64,000 nucleotides of DNA from Nocardioides sp. BGMRC 2183 (lineage in GTDB: Bacteria; Actinomycetota; Actinomycetes; Propionibacteriales; Nocardioidaceae). Positions 25,370 through 35,000 of the stretch are shown here, piece by piece. The stretch is from contig VSSA01000005.1 of the NCBI GenBank assembly GCA_008123405.1, forward strand, positions 186,001-250,000, written 5' to 3'. Position numbers and translations under genes: made by a program. The notes under the pieces are model-generated. The model did no database searches and had not been told where the DNA came from. It was given only the letters and a program-made list of their open reading frames with translations. The stretch's first letter is position 1; each line of letters starts with the position of its first letter.

Positions 25370-26502
25370 CAGGCGTCTCCTGCGTGCTCGGGACTCGTGA
25401 GGATCGTGCGCGCGACCCGGGCCCCTGCGTGAACTGCGCCGTCGAGGTGGCCGGCGTGGAGTTCGGAGGTCTCGGTGGAGGCCCACAGGATCGTGCGCGA
25501 GGGATTGGCCCGGCTGAAGATCGGGTGACCGAAGCTCACGACGGTGGCCGCCGCGGCGGACTGGTGGGGCGGCGTGGTCCACTCCTCCCTGCCCCAGTCC
25601 TTCGCGAGCACGGCCAGGGGACGCGATGCCCGGTCGCCGAACAGTCTGACGAGCTGATCGAGGAACGTCCGCTGGACCTCCTCGTGATCGACACTGGCGA
25701 AGGAAGTCGACGGCGCGAACCCGAACAAGGCGGGCACCGTTCCGGCGTCACCACTCATGTCGTGGAACTCGCGGAACGGACCGCGATAGCTGACTGCGGC
25801 TCCCGCCAGCCCCTCGGAACGCCAGAATGCCGTCTCGTACACGGCGACGGCCTTGACGACCTCACCCATCCAGACCGCCGTCTGAGTTGCGACCGCGGCG
25901 ACCTGCGGGTCCAAGCCGGCGGGGAAGTCGATGGACGCCACCGCAAGTGCAGGCGGGAGAGCCAGGACCACCGACCGTGCTGCCACGGCAGCGTGAGCCG
26001 GATCCGGCGTCAAGGACCGCACGATCACACCACCGGCCGTCTCGGCGATGGACACGATGGGTGTCGCGCACTGCAGGACCCCGTTCGGGAGCTGGCCTGC
26101 GAGCCGCGTGACGAGGTCCCCCGCGCCGCCGGTGAAGCGATAGGAGGGAACGTCGATGGGGTTGCCGGGGACACGCTGTACCTCCACAGCCCCCTCGCCC
26201 GTCGGTTCCGCGGCCGGCGCCGCCGGGATGGGCCGCTCCAGCAGGACGTCGCCGGCGAGGTGCTGGGGAAAGGTCGAGACGCCGAGGGACCGGGCGAGCC
26301 CGGAGACCTCATCCTCGCCGGGCCAGTACCAGGTGGCGCCGAGGTCGACGGGTCCGCTCCGCGTCGAGACACTCAGTGCGCGCCCACCGGGCCGGGGGCG
26401 CGCCTCGAGGCACAGCACTTGGCGTCCGGCTCGCACCAGTTCGGTGGCGGCCACGAGACCGGAGACGCCGGCGCCCACCACAACCGTGTCGACCTGCTTC
26501 AT
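25369..26502 (-). CDS. Flavin amine oxidase (FAD-dependent, monoamine-oxidase family)
   Basis: This 377-residue enzyme has the FAD-binding motif VVVGAGVSGLVAATEL at its N-terminus, then GGRAL and the substrate-side motif LGATWYWPGE. The C-terminal motif STETSELHAGHLDGAV places the isoalloxazine ring. It is a paralogue of the enzyme at 11828-12901, matching in length and in WxGE, FPQHL and STET stretches. Its ATG overlaps the ADH stop in an ATGA. It has no secretion signal, so it acts in the cytosol and would release H2O2. The amine substrate is unknown. Confidence 0.9.
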   Translation of the reverse strand: MKQVDTVVVGAGVSGLVAATELVRAGRQVLCLEARPRPGGRALSVSTRSGPVDLGATWYWPGEDEVSGLARSLGVSTFPQHLAGDVLLERPIPAAPAAEPTGEGAVEVQRVPGNPIDVPSYRFTGGAGDLVTRLAGQLPNGVLQCATPIVSIAETAGGVIVRSLTPDPAHAAVAARSVVLALPPALAVASIDFPAGLDPQVAAVATQTAVWMGEVVKAVAVYETAFWRSEGLAGAAVSYRGPFREFHDMSGDAGTVPALFGFAPSTSFASVDHEEVQRTFLDQLVRLFGDRASRPLAVLAKDWGREEWTTPPHQSAAAATVVSFGHPIFSRANPSRTILWASTETSELHAGHLDGAVHAGARVARTILTSPEHAGDA

Positions 26503-27551
26503 CGCGCCCCACCGTCGTCGAATGCCTCGCGATCTCGCGGAGCCGCCGCGGCCTCGAGCACGATCCGGAAGCGGGCGGTACCGCTGGCGAGACGCTCGAG
26601 TGCCTGGGCCGCATCCTCGAGCGCGTAGATCTCCTCGATCACCTCGACTCCGTTGGTGACCGCGAAGGCCATCGCGTCCTCGATATCACTCGGCGTGCCA
26701 GTCAGGTGACCGGTAATCTTCTGTCCCCTCGTCACCAGTCGAGCGACTGGCACCTGGATCGCACCCGCATCGACACCGAGCAGCGTGAGCTGGCCACCGA
26801 TCGCCAGGCCGTCGACCAGCGCGGAGGTCGCCTCGGTGGAGGACGCCGTTGCGATGATCAGGTCCGCGCCGCCCATCTCGCCCAGTGCCACACCGGGCGG
26901 GCATCGGGTGGAGTCCACATACGTATGTGCGCCGAGCTCGACGGCCCACCTCTCGCGGTCGTTGCCGCGCGCGATCACAACGGTCTCGTGGCCCATCCGA
27001 GTGGCGAACTGGGTGGCGAGGTGCCCGAGTCCGCCGAGTCCGAAGACCGCGACTCGGCTTCCTGGCCGGAGGGTGGCGTTCCGCAATGCGTTGAACGTGG
27101 TGACGCCAGCGCATCCGAAGGGCGCCGCCTGCGCGAACGTGAGCTGGTCGGAGATCCGCGCCAGCGCGTCGGCAGGGACGATGATGCTCTCGGCCCAGCC
27201 ACCCGGGTAGGAGACCCCCGTCACCAGACGGTCCGGGCAGTGGACCAGATCCCCGCGGCGACACGCGGTGCAGTGGCCGCAGCTGCCACCGAACCAGCCG
27301 ATGGCGACCCGATCGCCGGTCCTCCAGCCCACGACCTGCTCACCGAGGTCGGCGACCACGCCCGCGATCTCGTGTCCGGGTGTGAGCGGGAAGCCGTAGG
27401 CACTGCTGGAAGACGCCACCGTCCCCAGATCCGCACCGCACATCCCGCTGGCCACAACCTCGACGCGAACCTGGCCGGGCGCGGGCGTTGGCATGCGCGA
27501 CGACACCACCTCGAGACCTCGTCCGGGCCCCCGGACCACCGCGCTCGTCAT
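26499..27551 (-). CDS. Zinc-dependent alcohol dehydrogenase
   Basis: This 350-residue medium-chain dehydrogenase has catalytic zinc ligands in SGMCGADLG and GHEIAGVV, a structural zinc cluster CGHCTACRRGDLVHC, and the NAD(P) loop GLGGLGHLATQ. The downstream region reads CAGVTTFNALRNA, as in the paralogue at 10775. I use the ATG at 27551. The open frame runs 147 codons further, but into the divergent promoter and antisense to the DsbA-like gene. It is the first gene of the ADH/amine oxidase/MFS/TusA operon. It probably oxidises an alcohol or reduces an aldehyde produced by the amine oxidase. Confidence 0.9.
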   Translation of the reverse strand: MTSAVVRGPGRGLEVVSSRMPTPAPGQVRVEVVASGMCGADLGTVASSSSAYGFPLTPGHEIAGVVADLGEQVVGWRTGDRVAIGWFGGSCGHCTACRRGDLVHCPDRLVTGVSYPGGWAESIIVPADALARISDQLTFAQAAPFGCAGVTTFNALRNATLRPGSRVAVFGLGGLGHLATQFATRMGHETVVIARGNDRERWAVELGAHTYVDSTRCPPGVALGEMGGADLIIATASSTEATSALVDGLAIGGQLTLLGVDAGAIQVPVARLVTRGQKITGHLTGTPSDIEDAMAFAVTNGVEVIEEIYALEDAAQALERLASGTARFRIVLEAAAAPRDREAFDDGGAR

Positions 27552-27630
27552 CACGACTGGTATCCTACTTGTATCCCAGTTGAGTTCGGCAATGGCCGAG
27601 TTCGCGAATGCCCGAGCGACGGAGAGGTCT
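27552..27630. promoter_or_regulatory. Divergent promoter/operator between ADH operon and DsbA-like operon
   Basis: ACTGG at 27556-27560 faces CCAGT at 27576-27580. Inside lie two TATCC repeats 11 bases apart (27561 and 27572), one helical turn. On the minus strand a possible TAGGAT -10 box, with TTGCCG 19 bases upstream, puts the start almost at the ADH ATG, so a near-leaderless message is plausible. The dyad is a good candidate for binding by the GntR protein encoded at 29313. Confidence 0.5.
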
Positions 27631-28416
27631 GTGGGGTCGATCCACGACGAAAAGGGCCGTCGTAGCCGTGTTCGGCTACGAGCCAAATTGGCCATCGCAG
27701 CGGCTGTGGCAGTTCTTGGTGGCGTTTTCCTCGCCGCAGGACTCAGTGCGGACCCCGACCAGGATGCGGACACAGCGGTAGCGGACGCGGCGCCGAGCGA
27801 CGGGGCACCGTCAGATGACCCGGCCGCCGAGGATGACCCCGGCCTGGCCCGTCGAGATCCCGACGATCCGATGGCGCTCGGCTCGGTCGACGCACCGGTC
27901 GCCATCGTCGAGTACGCCGACATGCGGTGCCCGTTCTGCGCGAAGTACGCCAGCGAGACCCTGCCGAAGCTCGTCGAGCAGTACGTCGACACCGGGCTGG
28001 TGCGCTACGAGTTCCGAGACCTGCCGCTGTTCGGACAGCAGTCGATGGATGCGGCCCTCGCGGGGCGCGCCGCCGCCGAGCAAGGCCGCTTCTGGGAGTA
28101 CTTCCACACCGTCTACGACGCCGCGCCGGCCGAAGGCCACCCCGACCTGCCGAGAGAGAAGCTGCTGGCCCTCGCCGAGGACGCAGGCGTACCAGACATG
28201 GCGGCGTTCCGTGCCGCGCTCGGCAACGCGGATCTGCGAAGCGCCATCGACACCGACACCAGTGAGGCCACACGGCTGGGCATCAACTCGGTGCCCTTCT
28301 TCGCCATCGACAACGTGGCCGTCTCCGGGGCGCAGCCGCTGGAGGTCTTCCAGAACATCATCGACGAACGGCTGCAGGCGCACGGTGTGACCACGAACGG
28401 TTCTGCGGACAACTAA
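27631..28416 (+). CDS. Membrane-anchored DsbA-family thioredoxin-fold protein
   Basis: This protein of about 261 residues has one N-terminal membrane segment (LAIAAAVAVLGGVFLAAG), an acidic low-complexity linker, and a DsbA-type domain with the CPFC active site near residue 105 and the cis-Pro loop INSVPFFAID. The catalytic domain lies outside the membrane and would oxidise or reduce thiols. I chose the GTG at 27631 for the GGAGAGG just before it. An ATG at 27592 is possible. The CcdA-like gene follows 4 bases after the stop, so the two probably form an electron-transfer pair. Confidence 0.88.
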   Translation: MGSIHDEKGRRSRVRLRAKLAIAAAVAVLGGVFLAAGLSADPDQDADTAVADAAPSDGAPSDDPAAEDDPGLARRDPDDPMALGSVDAPVAIVEYADMRCPFCAKYASETLPKLVEQYVDTGLVRYEFRDLPLFGQQSMDAALAGRAAAEQGRFWEYFHTVYDAAPAEGHPDLPREKLLALAEDAGVPDMAAFRAALGNADLRSAIDTDTSEATRLGINSVPFFAIDNVAVSGAQPLEVFQNIIDERLQAHGVTTNGSADN

Positions 28417-28420
28417 GTCG

Positions 28421-29266
28421 ATGCAGTTGCACGCAGGGGTCGAGGTCGGACTCGCCGGAGCAGTGCTCGGCGGTCTGCTGAGCCTGCTCAGCCCGTGTTC
28501 GGTGATGCTGATGCCGGCGTTCTTCTCCTACGCCTTCGACGACCCGCGACAGCTCATGGCACGCACCGGAACCTTCTACCTCGGTCTGGTGACCACACTG
28601 GTCCCTCTCGGGGCATTCGCCGGCGCACTCGGAGCACGACTCGTCGAGCACCGTTCGACCGTGTTCACGATCGCCGCTGTCCTCCTGATCGTCCTCGGCC
28701 TGTGCCAAGCGTTGGCACTCCCGCTGCCCGGCACGGGCGGACGCACCAGCGGACCCGCTCACGGAACGGGCAGCGCCTCGGTCTACCTGCTGGGCACCGT
28801 CTACGGCCTCGCCGGTGCCTGCACCGGACCACTGCTCGGATCGGTGCTCACCTATGCGACCTTCGGCGCCAGCTGGGTGTACGGCGGCCTGCTGATGGCC
28901 AGCTTCGCGGCCGGGATGGCCCTGCCGTTGGGCGTGCTCGCATGGGCATGGCGTCGTCTCCCGACCGTACGCCGGCTCGTGCGTCCACGCCCCCTCACCC
29001 TCGGCCCGATCCACACCAGCTGGACCCACGTCGTCTCCGGCGCCCTGACGGTCGCCATCGGCGTCGTCCTCCTGGCCACCCACGGCCTGGAAGACCTGGG
29101 CGGACTCGCGTCCGTCGACACCCAGTTCACCCTCGAGGAACGTGCCGCAACCGTCACCGACCGGATCAGCGACCAAGTGCTCTTTGGCGTCGTCCTGGTG
29201 GCCGTCGCCGGGGCGCTGTTCGCCCGGACCCTCCTCACCGCCCACCGGGACCGACGCGAACCGTGA
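28421..29266 (+). CDS. CcdA/DsbD-type transmembrane thiol-electron transporter
   Basis: This 281-residue integral membrane protein has six or more hydrophobic segments. The two conserved Cys sites sit as expected in LLSPCSVMLMPAF and LAGACTGPLLG, the redox pair that carries electrons from cytosolic thioredoxin across the membrane. The Pro-rich basic loop near residue 190 faces the cytosol. Linked to the DsbA-like gene with a 4-base gap, it probably keeps that protein reduced. In other bacteria this pair serves cytochrome c maturation, but no other ccm or ccs gene is here, so a dedicated role is likely. Confidence 0.87.
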   Translation: MQLHAGVEVGLAGAVLGGLLSLLSPCSVMLMPAFFSYAFDDPRQLMARTGTFYLGLVTTLVPLGAFAGALGARLVEHRSTVFTIAAVLLIVLGLCQALALPLPGTGGRTSGPAHGTGSASVYLLGTVYGLAGACTGPLLGSVLTYATFGASWVYGGLLMASFAAGMALPLGVLAWAWRRLPTVRRLVRPRPLTLGPIHTSWTHVVSGALTVAIGVVLLATHGLEDLGGLASVDTQFTLEERAATVTDRISDQVLFGVVLVAVAGALFARTLLTAHRDRREP

Positions 29267-29312
29267 CGACGACTACGCTGCCAACACGTCCGAAACAGCA
29301 CGAAAGGCAACG

Positions 29313-29972
29313 ATGGAGACCCGACGGGAGCCTGCTCGCGCCGCCGACCGGGCCCACACCCACATCAGGGACGAGATCCTCCAAGGCCGTCTCAGCCCGG
29401 GCACGATGCTCAGCGAGAACGATCTGGCGGCTGCGCTGTCGATGAGCCGCACCCCAGTCCGCGCAGCGCTTACGCGGCTCCAGGACGAGGGTTGGGTCAC
29501 CATCTACCCCCAACGCGGCGCACTGGTCCGCGAGCTCAGCGAACAGGAAGTGCGCGAGTCCGCCGACGTGCGACACGCCTTGGAGTCGGCCGGAATCCAA
29601 CGCAGCGACCCAACCCACCGCAACCAGCTCGCCGACCAGCTCTCCGACAACCTCGACCGGCAACAACGAGCCCTCGACAAAGACGACTTCCAGGCCTTCG
29701 CCACCTTGGCCATGCAGTTCCACCGGGCCTTCGTCGAGATGGCAGGCAACGCCGTGATGCTCGCGGTCTACGACCGACTCCAAGACCGCCAATACCTCTC
29801 GATCGTCCGCAGCTCCCAACGCATCACCGACGAGCCAGCTCAGATACTCGCCGAACACCGAATGCTCCTCGACGACGCGCGACGCGGCGACTGGACCGCG
29901 TTCGCCACCCACCTCAACGACCACCAGTCACGCAGCCACGGCCTCGAGACCGGCCTGACAACCAGGCAGTAG
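29313..29972 (+). CDS. GntR/FadR-family (FCD) transcriptional regulator
   Basis: This 219-residue protein has a winged HTH (LSENDLAAALSMSRTPVRAAL, first helices near residue 35) and a helical effector domain with the QFHRAFVEMAGN and EHRMLLDDARR motifs. The ATG at 29313 has GAAAGG upstream. The open frame before it lies inside the CcdA-like gene and is a shadow. It closes the DsbA/CcdA operon, 46 bases on, and is the only regulator near. Its likely targets are its own operon and the divergent ADH operon, through the dyad at 27556-27580. Confidence 0.87.
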   Translation: METRREPARAADRAHTHIRDEILQGRLSPGTMLSENDLAAALSMSRTPVRAALTRLQDEGWVTIYPQRGALVRELSEQEVRESADVRHALESAGIQRSDPTHRNQLADQLSDNLDRQQRALDKDDFQAFATLAMQFHRAFVEMAGNAVMLAVYDRLQDRQYLSIVRSSQRITDEPAQILAEHRMLLDDARRGDWTAFATHLNDHQSRSHGLETGLTTRQ

Positions 29973-30117
29973 AAGATCTCGTGACCGTCTGAGCCGAACT
30001 GGCCCGTCCGGCCATGACGTTGGGGGCGGGGCGCGGGCACCACCGCAGCCGGAACCCGGTACTGGCCTTGCCTCGAGGTTTGGGTCGGCTCATCGTGGGA
30101 AAGCGTGCCTTGTACTA

Positions 30118-30290
30118 ATGGACCCATGTTGGCAGGGCCGCGAGCCAGGCTGGCTCGGAGTTGTAGAACTTCTTGAACGCCCACCCCTCGGCCAGGGTGC
30201 GGTGGAAGGATTCGATCTTCCCGTTCGTCTGCGGATGGTAGGGCCGGGTCTTCTTCGCCGTGATGCCCACACCGCCGCAGGTCTCGCGCG
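30118..30290 (-). pseudogene. IS481-type transposase, C-terminal fragment
   Basis: The fragment reads CGGVGITAKKTRPYHPQTNG, continues KIESFHRTLAEGW and then LPTWVH before a TAG. The YHPQTNGK-x-E-x-FHRTL block is the catalytic-Glu region of IS481/rve transposases. Both the upstream two-thirds and the usual YNxxRPHxALGG tail are missing. It is a scrap of a lost insertion sequence. The 29973-30117 stretch before it holds no gene I can see. Confidence 0.75.
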
Positions 30291-30301
30291 GTTGCCGTCT
30301 T

Positions 30302-30373
30302 CGATGGGCCCTGGCTGCACACGGTCTCCCACAACGGGTGCTGTCCGACAACGGCGCCGCGTTGAATCCGACC
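30302..30373 (+). pseudogene. Opposite-strand IS481-type transposase fragment
   Basis: About 24 codons on the plus strand read [22 protein letters not shown], with the last residues running into PT. The motif HG-x-P-x-RVLSDNGAA carries the second catalytic Asp of rve transposases. It is directly joined to the pdxS fragment. With the neighbouring minus-strand fragment it suggests two insertions, or an inversion, at this spot. Confidence 0.62.
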
Positions 30374-30374
30374 C

Positions 30375-30737
30375 GACTACATCGACGAGTCCGAGGTGCT
30401 TACGCCGGCCGACTACGAGAACCACATCGACAAGTGGTCCTTCACCGTGCCGTTCGTGTGCGGTGCGACCAACCTGGGCGAGGCGCTGCGGCGGATCACG
30501 GAGGGGGCGGCGATGATCCGCTCCAAGGGAGAGGCCGGCACCGGTGACGTCTCCAACGCGGTCACCCACATGCGCACCATCCGACGGGAGATCCGACGCC
30601 TGGGGGCGCTGGCCGACGACGAGCTGTACGTGACGGCCAAGAAGCGGCAGGCGCCGTACGAGCTGGGCGAGGCGGTGGTCGGGATCAACGTCGAGGAGCT
30701 GTCGGCGCCACACACCGCCTGGCCGAACGCGGCTGGT
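30375..30737 (+). pseudogene. pdxS: pdxS (pyridoxal 5'-phosphate synthase) remnant
   Basis: The first codons match the middle of Pdx[21 protein letters not shown], then [28 protein letters not shown] and EIRRL. The strand with the second active-site Lys (KGEAGTG) is present, but everything before it, including the Schiff-base Lys, is gone. After APYEL the protein jumps to [12 protein letters not shown], the family's C-terminal end, so roughly 85 residues with the GGI/phosphate-binding part are deleted. It is a double-truncated pseudogene between transposase scraps and a LysR gene. No pdxT is nearby. Confidence 0.85.
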
Positions 30738-30860
30738 AGCGGAGCGCCAGTCACCTCGAGTCGCATCCCGGATGCCCGACCAAAGGAGATACAGAGGGGG
30801 CGGACGAAGGTGGATCGGATTCTGAATCTCCCTCAGTCTTGGGCTGGCGCCGTGCGCAGA

Positions 30861-31769
30861 TCACACGGTTTCGGCAAGACAGGTGGCTACGAGCTCCCGC
30901 AGCCACGCGTGCGCGGGATCGTGCTTGCGGTTGGGGTGCCACCAGAGAGTGAGACTCAGCGGGACCATCTTCCACGGGCAGCCGAGGATCCGTACGCCGG
31001 TCACGGGTGCTAGTCGCCGGGCCAGACGTTCCTGGACGACGCCGACCTGAGTCGTACCGGCGACAAGGAAGGGGACAGCGGCGAAGCTCTCGGTCGAGAC
31101 GGCGATTGGCAGTTCGACACCGTAGGCGAAGAGACGCTGCCGCCAGGGCAGGTCGTGGTCGCGCGGGCGTGTGGGGATCACCCAACGATGGTGCTCGACG
31201 TCTTCGATCGTGAGGTGGTCGTGGATCGTGGGGTGGGCTGCGTCGATGACGCAGACCCAACGGTCGGTCATCAGACCCGACGAGGCCATTTCGGGCAGTG
31301 ATTCGCGCGGACCGAGCCAGCCGTCCAGCCCTGCCAGCCAGTCGGAGGAGATGCCGGCAGCGTTGGTGGGCCAGCGGATCGTCAACCGCACGCCGGGAGC
31401 CTGACGGCCGATCTCGTCGAGCAGCGCGGAGCCGAGCAGTACCTGGCCGTACTCCGTCGTCGCCACCTGGAACTCGCGGGTGCTGGTGGACGGATCGAAG
31501 CCGGCAGCGGCCGTGGTGACGGTGCGGGTGGCATCGACGGCGGCGCGCACCATGGGCTGCAGGCGCAAGGCGAGCGGCGTGGGCTCGTAGGTGTTGCCCT
31601 GACGGACAAGCAGCTCGTCGCTGTAATGCCGGCGGAGCCGTGCGAGGGCACCGCTGGCGGCGGACTGGCTGACGCCCAGCCGGCGAGCGGCCCGGCTCAC
31701 GTTGCGCTCGTCGAGAAGGTCGGCCAGGGCAGGCACGAGGTTCCAGTCGAGGCGGTCGATTCCCGTCAC
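30861..31769 (-). CDS. LysR-family transcriptional regulator (NodD-like)
   Basis: This 302-residue regulator starts [20 protein letters not shown], typical of the NodD/LinR branch of LTTRs, with the recognition helix in [17 protein letters not shown]. The effector domain follows with TTEYGQVLL and the late [14 protein letters not shown] strand. It is divergent from the secreted glycosidase gene, with 231 bases between the starts. It may regulate that gene, although the best visible operator there is LacI-type. A more distant target is possible. Confidence 0.88.
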   Translation of the reverse strand: MTGIDRLDWNLVPALADLLDERNVSRAARRLGVSQSAASGALARLRRHYSDELLVRQGNTYEPTPLALRLQPMVRAAVDATRTVTTAAAGFDPSTSTREFQVATTEYGQVLLGSALLDEIGRQAPGVRLTIRWPTNAAGISSDWLAGLDGWLGPRESLPEMASSGLMTDRWVCVIDAAHPTIHDHLTIEDVEHHRWVIPTRPRDHDLPWRQRLFAYGVELPIAVSTESFAAVPFLVAGTTQVGVVQERLARRLAPVTGVRILGCPWKMVPLSLTLWWHPNRKHDPAHAWLRELVATCLAETV

Positions 31770-31875
31770 AGGTATCTCCTAGGTGATGGATCGGTATCCG
31801 GAAGCACGCGACCGAGATGCTCAGAACTTGTTGCGCCCGTCACACCCGCTGGGCAAGGATTAGTACCAGATCGTC

Positions 31876-31887
31876 TGAAACGATTCA
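31876..31887. promoter_or_regulatory. LacI-type operator upstream of the glycosidase gene
   Basis: TGAAACGATTCA is a near-perfect dyad (10 of 12 positions) with the central CG and TGAA/TTCA arms typical of LacI/GalR-family sugar operators. It lies 113 bases before the GH106-like start. No LacI-family gene is in the window, so the regulator would be encoded elsewhere. Confidence 0.45.
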
Positions 31888-32000
31888 AGGCGTCGGGCAG
31901 GCCCTCTCGATCAGGCTCGCACACCCGCCCCTCCGCGCCGATCGTCCGCGCCAACCGGACCCCATCCGGTCGGGCACTGCTGCCCACGTAAGGAGAAGGA

Positions 32001-35000
32001 ATGAACAGCCACGTCCCCCGCCGCCGCGGCCACCGCCCCGGACCCAGGTCCCAGCTGGCAGTCGCCGGCATGGTCGCGGTGTCAAGCCTGATCGGTCTCG
32101 CTGCGGCGCAGGCCACGGGCCCGGCTGCGACCGAGTTCAGCAACCCCGGCCTCTCGCAGCAGGTGAACCCGGTGACCGCTCTCACGGCGGACACCTTCGC
32201 GTCGCCGCCGATCGATGACTGGCCCCTAGCGCGGTACAACTACCCCGCGACCGCCACCGTCGCCGGTCTCCAGGGCGAGCTCGAGCAGATGCACGAGGAC
32301 GGCGTGGGTGGTGTCGAGGTCGGCCAGGGCTCCAACGTGACGCTGCCCCAGCTGACAGGCCTGCTGCGGAAGGCCAACGAGCTGGACATGACCGTCGGGG
32401 TCAAGTCCAACAGCGGCGAGCCGATGTACACCAACGCCGGGGACTACGTCCGAAAGACGCTCGGCCAGACCCGGACCTTCGTCGACGCTGGAGCCACCTT
32501 CGACGGGGCCGTCGGCGGGACGGGCACGATCGTCGCGGTGCTCGCCTACCGCTGCTCGGCAGCGGAGTGCGAGACGACGGGTCGTACGACGCTCGACCCC
32601 GACTCCGTGGTCGACCTCACCGAGCAGATGACCGGCACCAACACCGACGGCTACTTCGGCGGTACGACGGCAGGTTCGCTGAACTGGACAGCCCCAGCAT
32701 CGCCCGCCGGCGCACAGTGGGCCTTGATCACCTTCCGGACGACCCAGGTGGCTGCGCAGCAGGAGGTCTTCAGCCGTGAGGGCACCGACCTGCTCATCGA
32801 GGGCTACGAGGAGTACTGGACGCCCGAGGTCAAGCAGCTTTTCAAGGCCAGCCGTCGGCACCACGAGATCTTCGTCGACTCCCACTCCACCGACCCGTGG
32901 GGTGCGCCGACCGACCTGTGGAGCAGCAACATGGCCGCAGACTTCGAGTCGGAGACCGGCTACTCGATCGTTCCCGAACTGCCTGCGCTGTTCTACGCTC
33001 AGTACGCCTACGACGACGCGTCCGACGAGCGGATCCGCGACGACTTCCACCGGGTGCGTACCGACCTGTTCATCGAGAACCGACTCAAGCCCTTCCAGGA
33101 ATGGGCGCAGGGCTACAACCTCGCTTTGCGGATCCAGGACGAGGACATCTCGCCCGCGCCGCACCCCGAAGAGTCGGCCGTCGCCGCCGTGGTGGCTCGT
33201 CCCGAGCACGAGTCGCTAGCGGCACGCGAGCAGATCGACCCGTACCGACTGATGGCCTCGGCCACCAACATGACTGGCAACCCGTGGCTGAGCACCGAGT
33301 GCTGCGCTGTCACACAATCGGGCTACATGGAGACCGAGCAGAGCATGCTCGTCCGGATGCACAAGAGCTACGCCGGCGGCATCAACCGAATGGTCTATCA
33401 CGTCTACCCATACAAGGACGGTGAGGCCTCAGGCAACACCTGGCCGGGCTACTCCAACTTCACCGGCAACAGCTGGGCGGGCAATTACGGGCGCCGCAAC
33501 CCGATCTACACGCACCTCGGCGAGTGGTCCAACGACTACATGGCGCGCAACAGCCAGGTGATGATGCAGGGCCAGGCGAAGGTCGACGTCGCGATCTACC
33601 ACAACAAGTTCGAGAGCACCTCCCCGCTGACAAACGGCACCGATGGGACCCAGTGGAAGCGCTACTGGGAGGACCTGGGCCTGCAGCGGGCCGGCTACTC
33701 CTACGACTACCTGAGCCCGGCGCTTCTCGACCTACCGAACGCGCGGGTCAGTGACAACAAGCTCGCGGTCAACGGCCCCGACTACGACGTGCTCATGATC
33801 AACACCGGTCTCAAGCCGCAGCGACACGCGGACTCGCGGTCCATGCCGGTCGCCACGGCGCGCAAGATCCTGCGCTTCGCCAAGGCCGGCCTGCCGGTCG
33901 TGGTCGTCGGCAAGGCACCCGACCGCGCCTTCGGCAAGGGTGACGACACCGCGCTGCGTTCGGTGATCGACGAACTCCTCACCGAACCGAGCGTGCACGA
34001 GATCACCAGCGAGGCCAAGGCCCCGGCGCTGCTGCGTGAGCTGCAGATCCGACCTGCCGCCGACCCCGGCAGCGACTCCTCGCTGATGACCTACCGACGC
34101 CAGGATTCTGCCACAGGCACCCAGTACTTCACGTTCTACAACCAGGGCATCGAGGACATGTCGACCCCGCCGTCGGTCTACTCGACGATGTACGAGGACG
34201 AGGAGACCTGCCGGCAGGCGCCGGCCCAGACCCTCACGAAGTGCCGCTGGCCCGGGTCGACCTTCGAGGGCACGGTCTCGCTTGAGGGCACCGGCTACCC
34301 CTTCCTGCTCGACGCGACGTCCGGTGAGATCACCCCAATCGCCGAGTACGACGTCAAGGATGGCCGCACACTCATCGACGTCCACCTGGTCAAGGACGAC
34401 ACCGCGATCATCGCGCTCGCCCACGACCCGGGCCGCTTCGGCGACGCGGTCGCCCCGAAGGTACACGTGCGCGGCACCGAGGCCGACCAGGCCACCTGGG
34501 ACGGCACAAACCTGCAGGTCCGCGCTTCGGCCGCCGGCTCCTACGAAACCCGGCTGAGCGATGGCAGCACGGTCGCTGTCGACGTGCCAGCGGCACCGGC
34601 GCCCGTGGACCTCACCGACGCGACCTGGCAGCTGGAGGCAGAGGACTGGACGCCGACGGCGCCGTACGGGACCGTCGGTGCTGCCGGAGCCGAGACCACG
34701 AAGACGCCGGTGTCGCTCACCCTGGCCGACGGGCTGAAGGCGTGGCCAGACATCCCGCAACTCGAGTGGGCCTCGGGCATCGGCACCTACACCACGACGC
34801 TAGACCTTCCGCAGGACTGGACGCCCGGCAACGGTGCCGTGATCAGCCTCGGCCAGGTCACCGACACGGTGACGCTTAAGGTCAACGGTAAGCAAGTCCC
34901 GGTCAACCAGCTCGCGGCCACCGCCGACCTGGGCGGTCTGCTGCACGCCGGTGCCAACGACCTTAAGGTCACCGTGGCCACGACGCTGCAGAATCGGCTC

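Noticed and set aside
27552-27992. 147-residue N-terminal extension of the ADH
   Set aside because: It is Ser/Ala-rich, antisense to the DsbA-like gene and crosses the divergent promoter. The paralogue starts at the same place as the shorter form.
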